Below the pieces are notes generated by a model. It saw only the letters and a program-made list of their open reading frames with translations. It was not told the DNA's origin and searched no databases. This document shows positions 32,572 to 35,354 of a stretch of DNA of 35,354 bases, piece after piece (the stretch's first letter is position 1; every line of letters starts with the position of its first letter). The translations under genes were made by a program, and so were the position numbers. Source of the stretch: Mycobacterium sp. 852002-40037_SCH5390672. GTDB taxonomy: Bacteria > Actinomycetota > Actinomycetes > Mycobacteriales > Mycobacteriaceae. Where the stretch lies: assembly GCF_001665875.1 (NCBI RefSeq), contig NZ_LZTA01000092.1, positions 1-35,354 on the forward strand, given 5' to 3'.

Positions 32572-34074
32572 TCAAATGGCTTCTTCGGTCTCTTTTGCCC
32601 AGAACGGTACGTAACGCATCAACCGCCTGCTCGCATTGGGATCATCTGCCACGATCAAACGAGCCTCAACGGCATCCCGGATGTAGGCCGAGACTGTGGA
32701 CGTGTAGGCCTCCGACAACCGAAATCGTTCTCGCAACGATGTGTTCGTCAGTCGCTCACCACTCACTAACCGCAGGCAGGCGTGTAGATAAACGGCCCGC
32801 AGTCGCTCATCAGGCGTCATCTCCCTGACCGGCTTGTGCCCCGACACGGTCACCACGGTGTGGTTGGAAGCCACCCGCACCACAGGAGCCGGAAGCTGAT
32901 AGAACTCCGTCTCGAAGCCGATCCGATCCCAGCCGCTGCCGCGTTCCTCACATATCTTGCAACGGCGCAACATTGTTGCCAGCTTCTCGTTTCGGGAACG
33001 AGGCGGTGCGTTGATGAACATTTCGGGCCGCACTATGGGCTCGCCGGGGTTGGTGATCTCGAGACGGTTGTCATAGATTTCGATCAGAGGTCCGGCACCG
33101 CTGATCGAAAGGTCCTGGTGCGCGAGAGCATTGGCAATTAGCTCGCGCACGGCCGTCGGAGGGTAGGCGTGCACGTCGTTCCTGAGCGCCTCGTCGATGC
33201 GCTCACTACGTGGTAATAGGTCGTTGACGTACCCGACCAGTCCTTTGAAGCCTGTCGCGTACCCACGGCGGCCCTCAACTTCGCGTTCGGCGGTCACCTT
33301 GTTGATGCCCTTGTACTTGATTACGCGTGGCGCCTTGCGGGCGATGTACGGGAACTCCCGAAGATCATTCGCGAACAGCAAAGCGCCAAGGTTGGTGACG
33401 CTGAATCTCCCCGTTGCTTCCTCGGCGACAAGGTCGTCATTCACCATGTGCTCAAGCACGTCGTCCGTCGCCGGCACCTGAGCACCCTGCAAGCGGTAGT
33501 AGCTTTCGTAGTCGAGCAGATCGAGGACTCTGCGTGATTCCATTGGTGCGGATGCCAAGTGCACCTCGTAGGGTGTCGAGTCCAAGGCCCGCCAGAGTTG
33601 TCGATTGATCGTGGTGTTCTCCCGGAGCTTCTTGTTGTAGCTACCGATCCGGATGTATTCCTCGCCGTGAAACTTGATGGGTGCGTGGCTGGCGGCCTGG
33701 ATTTCGAGGACGACGATCCGCTTACCGTCGATGTCACCAATGTGGAGCGTCATCTCGGGGTCAGGGTCAAGTCCGCGATGCAACCAGGGGATCAGGTCCT
33801 CATTGCCTTTCGCCTTCGCGGTGTAGGGGTCGAAACTCGTTCCCACGATCTTGTGGTTCTGATCCTCCACCCCCCAGACGAGATACGCCCTCGGGTGCTG
33901 ATGAAGCGCGGCAGCGTTAGCTAACCCCGAGACGCGTTCACCAGTTATCGAGGGCAAGGCCATATTTTCCTTGAACTCAATCCACTCGGTCTCGGTTGGC
34001 CTCTCGCTGAGTTGGCGCACAAGGCCTGCGAACTCGTCAGCAGTCAACTGTCCGGTGTGCACGGGCCGCTCCAC
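32572..34074 (-). CDS. AlbA_2 (Schlafen-like) / GHKL-type ATPase / winged-helix protein
   Basis: 500 residues. The N-terminal AlbA_2 domain (about 28-150) shows the WIEFKE motif, AYLVWGVED and VVLEIQAA. A middle GHKL-type ATP-binding segment has an N-box-like TAVRELIANALAHQD near 307-321 and RLEITNPGEP near 337. Then RNEKLATMLRR and EERGSGWDRI precede a C-terminal winged helix (about 430-485, SLRERFRLSEAYTSTVSAYIRDA). Such proteins (COG2865-like) are called ATP-binding or transcriptional regulators and are common in mobile and defence-rich regions. The start is a GTG at 34072-34074 without a strong ribosome site. It stands alone between the att core and a 1.1-kb gene-free stretch. Its target is unknown. 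Confidence 0.85.
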   Translation of the reverse strand: MERPVHTGQLTADEFAGLVRQLSERPTETEWIEFKENMALPSITGERVSGLANAAALHQHPRAYLVWGVEDQNHKIVGTSFDPYTAKAKGNEDLIPWLHRGLDPDPEMTLHIGDIDGKRIVVLEIQAASHAPIKFHGEEYIRIGSYNKKLRENTTINRQLWRALDSTPYEVHLASAPMESRRVLDLLDYESYYRLQGAQVPATDDVLEHMVNDDLVAEEATGRFSVTNLGALLFANDLREFPYIARKAPRVIKYKGINKVTAEREVEGRRGYATGFKGLVGYVNDLLPRSERIDEALRNDVHAYPPTAVRELIANALAHQDLSISGAGPLIEIYDNRLEITNPGEPIVRPEMFINAPPRSRNEKLATMLRRCKICEERGSGWDRIGFETEFYQLPAPVVRVASNHTVVTVSGHKPVREMTPDERLRAVYLHACLRLVSGERLTNTSLRERFRLSEAYTSTVSAYIRDAVEARLIVADDPNASRRLMRYVPFWAKETEEAI

Positions 34075-34126
34075 TCTGTTTGCTGCAACAGCATGCGTTC
34101 TCGTCGCAGCCTGATGTTACAGGTTT

Positions 34127-34191
34127 CGGCTTAAATGAAAACTCGCAGGTCAGATGGCCAGAGCCTTCTGTGATTGGCTTACGGCTTAAAT
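34127..34191 (+). repeat. Direct repeat CGGCTTAAAT, two copies 55 bp apart
   Basis: 34127-34136 and 34182-34191 are identical over 10 bp and similar just beyond (GAAA versus AAAC follows). They lie 53-118 bp upstream of the AlbA_2-like gene, so they could be regulator binding sites for it or iteron-like repeats. Confidence 0.4.
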
Positions 34192-34407
34192 AAACAGAGC
34201 CGGAAGGTGATCTTAGCCCTCTGGGCAGTTAACTGGCGGGGCAGCCGATCTGTCTCCAACCGAAGCAGCGCCCCGGAAAGGACTTTGCTCTCAGCTTTGC
34301 TCTGGCGTCACGCGAGCGCCCGTCATGGCCACGGTAAGACAGCTAGGAGGTGTGTCTCCTGCTGCCATTGCGTCTGCTGTGACATTTGTGACGAGCCACG
34401 ACTGGCC

Positions 34408-34416
34408 TGTGGATAA
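34408..34416 (-). promoter_or_regulatory. DnaA box (TTATCCACA on the minus strand)
   Basis: Exact match to the DnaA consensus TTATNCACA, reading TGTGGATAA on the plus strand. Only one perfect copy was found in the region, so an origin is not established. Confidence 0.35.
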
Positions 34417-34488
34417 CTTCCGGCGGACACGCCGAAGAAACGCTGGACTGTGGAACAGGTCAAAGTAACCTGGTCCCCGGAATCGCCC

Positions 34489-34515
34489 CGGACGGGTGTT
34501 TGCTTTACCCGTCCG
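34489..34515. other. Perfect 9-bp hairpin in the gene-free stretch
   Basis: CGGACGGGT (34489-34497) and ACCCGTCCG (34507-34515) pair perfectly around a 9-nt loop. No T-run follows. It ends 20 nt before the tRNA-like element. It could be a protein-binding palindrome, an RNA structure or a terminator. Confidence 0.6.
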
Positions 34516-34535
34516 GATGCGATCTCCGCGCTCGT

Positions 34536-34608
34536 GGGGCCTGAAGTATGTCGGTCATGCAGATTGGCTAGCCACCCATCGATACCGGTTCGACTCCGGC
34601 AGGCTCCA
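34536..34608 (+). ncRNA. tRNA-like cloverleaf (alanine-like, possibly degenerate tRNA)
   Basis: 73 nt, the length of a tRNA without CCA. Acceptor GGGGCCT/AGGCTCC pairs over 7 bp including G3:U70, the alanine identity pair. D arm GTAT/ATGC encloses a loop with GG. Anticodon arm ATTGG/CCCAT has one mismatch and a 7-nt loop CTAGCCA (anticodon position AGC, Ala). T arm ACCGG/CCGGC has one A-C mismatch with a canonical TTCGACT loop. Discriminator A. Against it: G at position 8, one extra nt before the D arm, two stem mismatches, no encoded CCA. It is probably a decayed or element-borne tRNA. Confidence 0.4.
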
Positions 34609-34833
34609 CGGGCACCAACAGAGCCGCTTGGCTATCTGGCTAAGCTTTCTTCCGCTGGCGAATCCGACTGTAGCCCCACCATGGGTTCCTGTCACGCTCC
34701 GTGTGATCGCGTTTCTTAAACTATTGAGACAAGCTCTGTTGTCAAAAATTGGTTGTTATAAAGCGCTGTGCACATAGTTGCCTAGTCAGGCGAGGGCGCT
34801 CGGTTCCGCCGCCGGTTGACACACTCAAACGAC

Positions 34834-34860
34834 AATCCCTACTTAGGTAGGGGTTTTCTT
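34834..34860 (+). terminator. Intrinsic terminator
   Basis: AATCCCTAC (34834-34842), loop TTAG, GTAGGGGTT (34847-34855), a 9-bp stem with one G-T pair, ending in a T-rich tail (TTCTT). It is one of the few hairpins in the window with such a tail. It would end transcripts from the tRNA-like region. Confidence 0.6.
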
Positions 34861-35208
34861 ACTCGACGTGGCGCGCTGCAAGCCGTCGCCCGAGAGCGGC
34901 CAGCAAACAACTCGATCAGGACAACACCTACTCGGACCCAAGGCGACACGGCATGTCGGCGGCCGTCAGCCGCAGTTACTTGTAGGTCGCTGGCGCAAAT
35001 ATTCGTCGCCAAAAAAATCCTGACTACCTCTGGCGCGGAGTCAGGCCCCGGGGGAGCCACACATTTTCGGGGGGGTCGCGGCGCCCAGCGCGGGCGGCAG
35101 GGGCACGCGTGACTTTTATCAAACCTAGTGTGCTTCCGACTTCAATATCGGTCGACCATGTCCAAAGTCAGGTTTGACCGAACTGCCAACTCTAGGCAAG
35201 CTCGGGCC

Positions 35209-35354
35209 ATGAACTCGATATGGGACTGCGTCGTCGTCGGTGGCGGAGCCGCGGGCTTGAGCGCAGGTCTGGTACTCGGCCGGGCGCGGCGGCGAACGCT
35301 GCTGGTCGACGCGGGTCAGCAGAGCAACCTGGCCGCCCACGGCATCGGCGGGTT
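35209..35354 (+). CDS. FAD-dependent oxidoreductase, thioredoxin-reductase-like, N-terminus only
   Basis: 48 residues are visible before the window ends. After a short start (Met-Asn-Ser-Ile-Trp-Asp) comes the FAD-binding beta-alpha-beta motif CVVVGGGAAGLSAGLVLGRARR, then TLLVDAG, as in small thioredoxin-reductase-like flavoproteins. The G+C content returns to the host level, so this is probably the first gene beyond the accessory region. The ATG at 35209 is the only sensible start; the ribosome site is weak (CTCGGGCC). An inverted repeat GTCA/TGAC (35167-35178) lies about 30 nt upstream. Confidence 0.8.
   Translation, partial: MNSIWDCVVVGGGAAGLSAGLVLGRARRRTLLVDAGQQSNLAAHGIGG

Larger units (their letters stand above)
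34075..35208. other. 1.1-kb stretch without a protein gene
   Basis: Open frames here are short and match nothing recognisable. Structured elements are instead crowded in: a direct repeat CGGCTTAAAT (34127-34136, 34182-34191), a perfect DnaA box (34408-34416), a 9-bp perfect hairpin (34489-34515), a tRNA-like cloverleaf (34536-34608) and a terminator (34834-34860). It may be regulatory or replication-related DNA of an integrated element, or decayed prophage DNA. Confidence 0.5.

Noticed and set aside
34408..34416. Replication origin based on the DnaA box
   Set aside because: Only one perfect box, no AT-rich unwinding region and no replication gene nearby; listed as a site only.
34609..34686. 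Second tRNA following the tRNA-like element, suggested by TAGCCCCACCA near 34673
   Set aside because: The 3' end looks like an acceptor with CCA, but no T arm pairs before it and no matching 5' acceptor GGGGCTA was found.

Overview
The window is chromosomal DNA of a mycobacterium, most likely a nontuberculous species. The base composition is high G+C, and lipoprotein signal peptides are frequent. The product order pabB, rsmI, pmt, arcA, AlkB-like oxygenase, two lipoproteins, cNMP-GNAT acetyltransferase follows the Rv1005c to Rv0998 neighbourhood of M. tuberculosis. Identification rests on recalled protein similarity and gene order; no search was run.

Layout. (1) 1-7075, minus strand: a surface-glycan-like operon read right to left. 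It holds a DUF4832-like lipoprotein, a Wzz/BY-kinase-like protein, an O-antigen-ligase-like protein, a GT4 glycosyltransferase, an aldo/keto reductase and the start of a GMC-type flavoprotein. Several junctions overlap (GTGA). (2) 7469-12016: an FkbM methyltransferase (+), a GAF-GGDEF-EAL c-di-GMP enzyme (-), and a second DUF4832-like lipoprotein (-) paralogous to the first. (3) 12412-14516 (+): an FAD/NAD oxidoreductase overlapping an ECF41-type sigma factor, behind a plausible ECF41 promoter. (4) 14568-22890: the conserved core block. Five genes here have a TANNNT -10 box exactly 7 nt before the start codon, the signature of leaderless mRNAs; rsmI and pmt share one symmetric divergent promoter. 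(5) 23197-25381 (-): hddA-gmhA-gmhB, the heptose-phosphate module. (6) 25533-28615: an M42 aminopeptidase and a Rieske oxygenase (-), divergent from a TetR regulator with an inverted-repeat operator between them. (7) 28616-35208: an accessory region. It carries a large low-G+C membrane protein of unknown function, the frameshifted 3' end of a tyrosine integrase running into a 43-bp tRNA-Ala 3' half (att core), an AlbA_2/ATPase-like protein, and 1.1 kb without a protein gene that holds a tRNA-like fold, a perfect hairpin, a DnaA box and a terminator. (8) From 35209: the N-terminus of a thioredoxin-reductase-like flavoprotein, cut by the window end.

How the parts relate. Blocks 1 and 2 look like export and assembly machinery for an envelope or extracellular glycan, with a c-di-GMP enzyme nearby that could couple it to second-messenger control (inference). 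Block 5 makes activated D-manno-heptose intermediates, but no guanylyltransferase (hddC) is present here. The most novel material is in block 7. The 942-residue membrane protein could not be assigned to a family, and it sits beside integration-site debris. No CRISPR array, complete insertion sequence, rRNA or intact canonical tRNA gene was seen.
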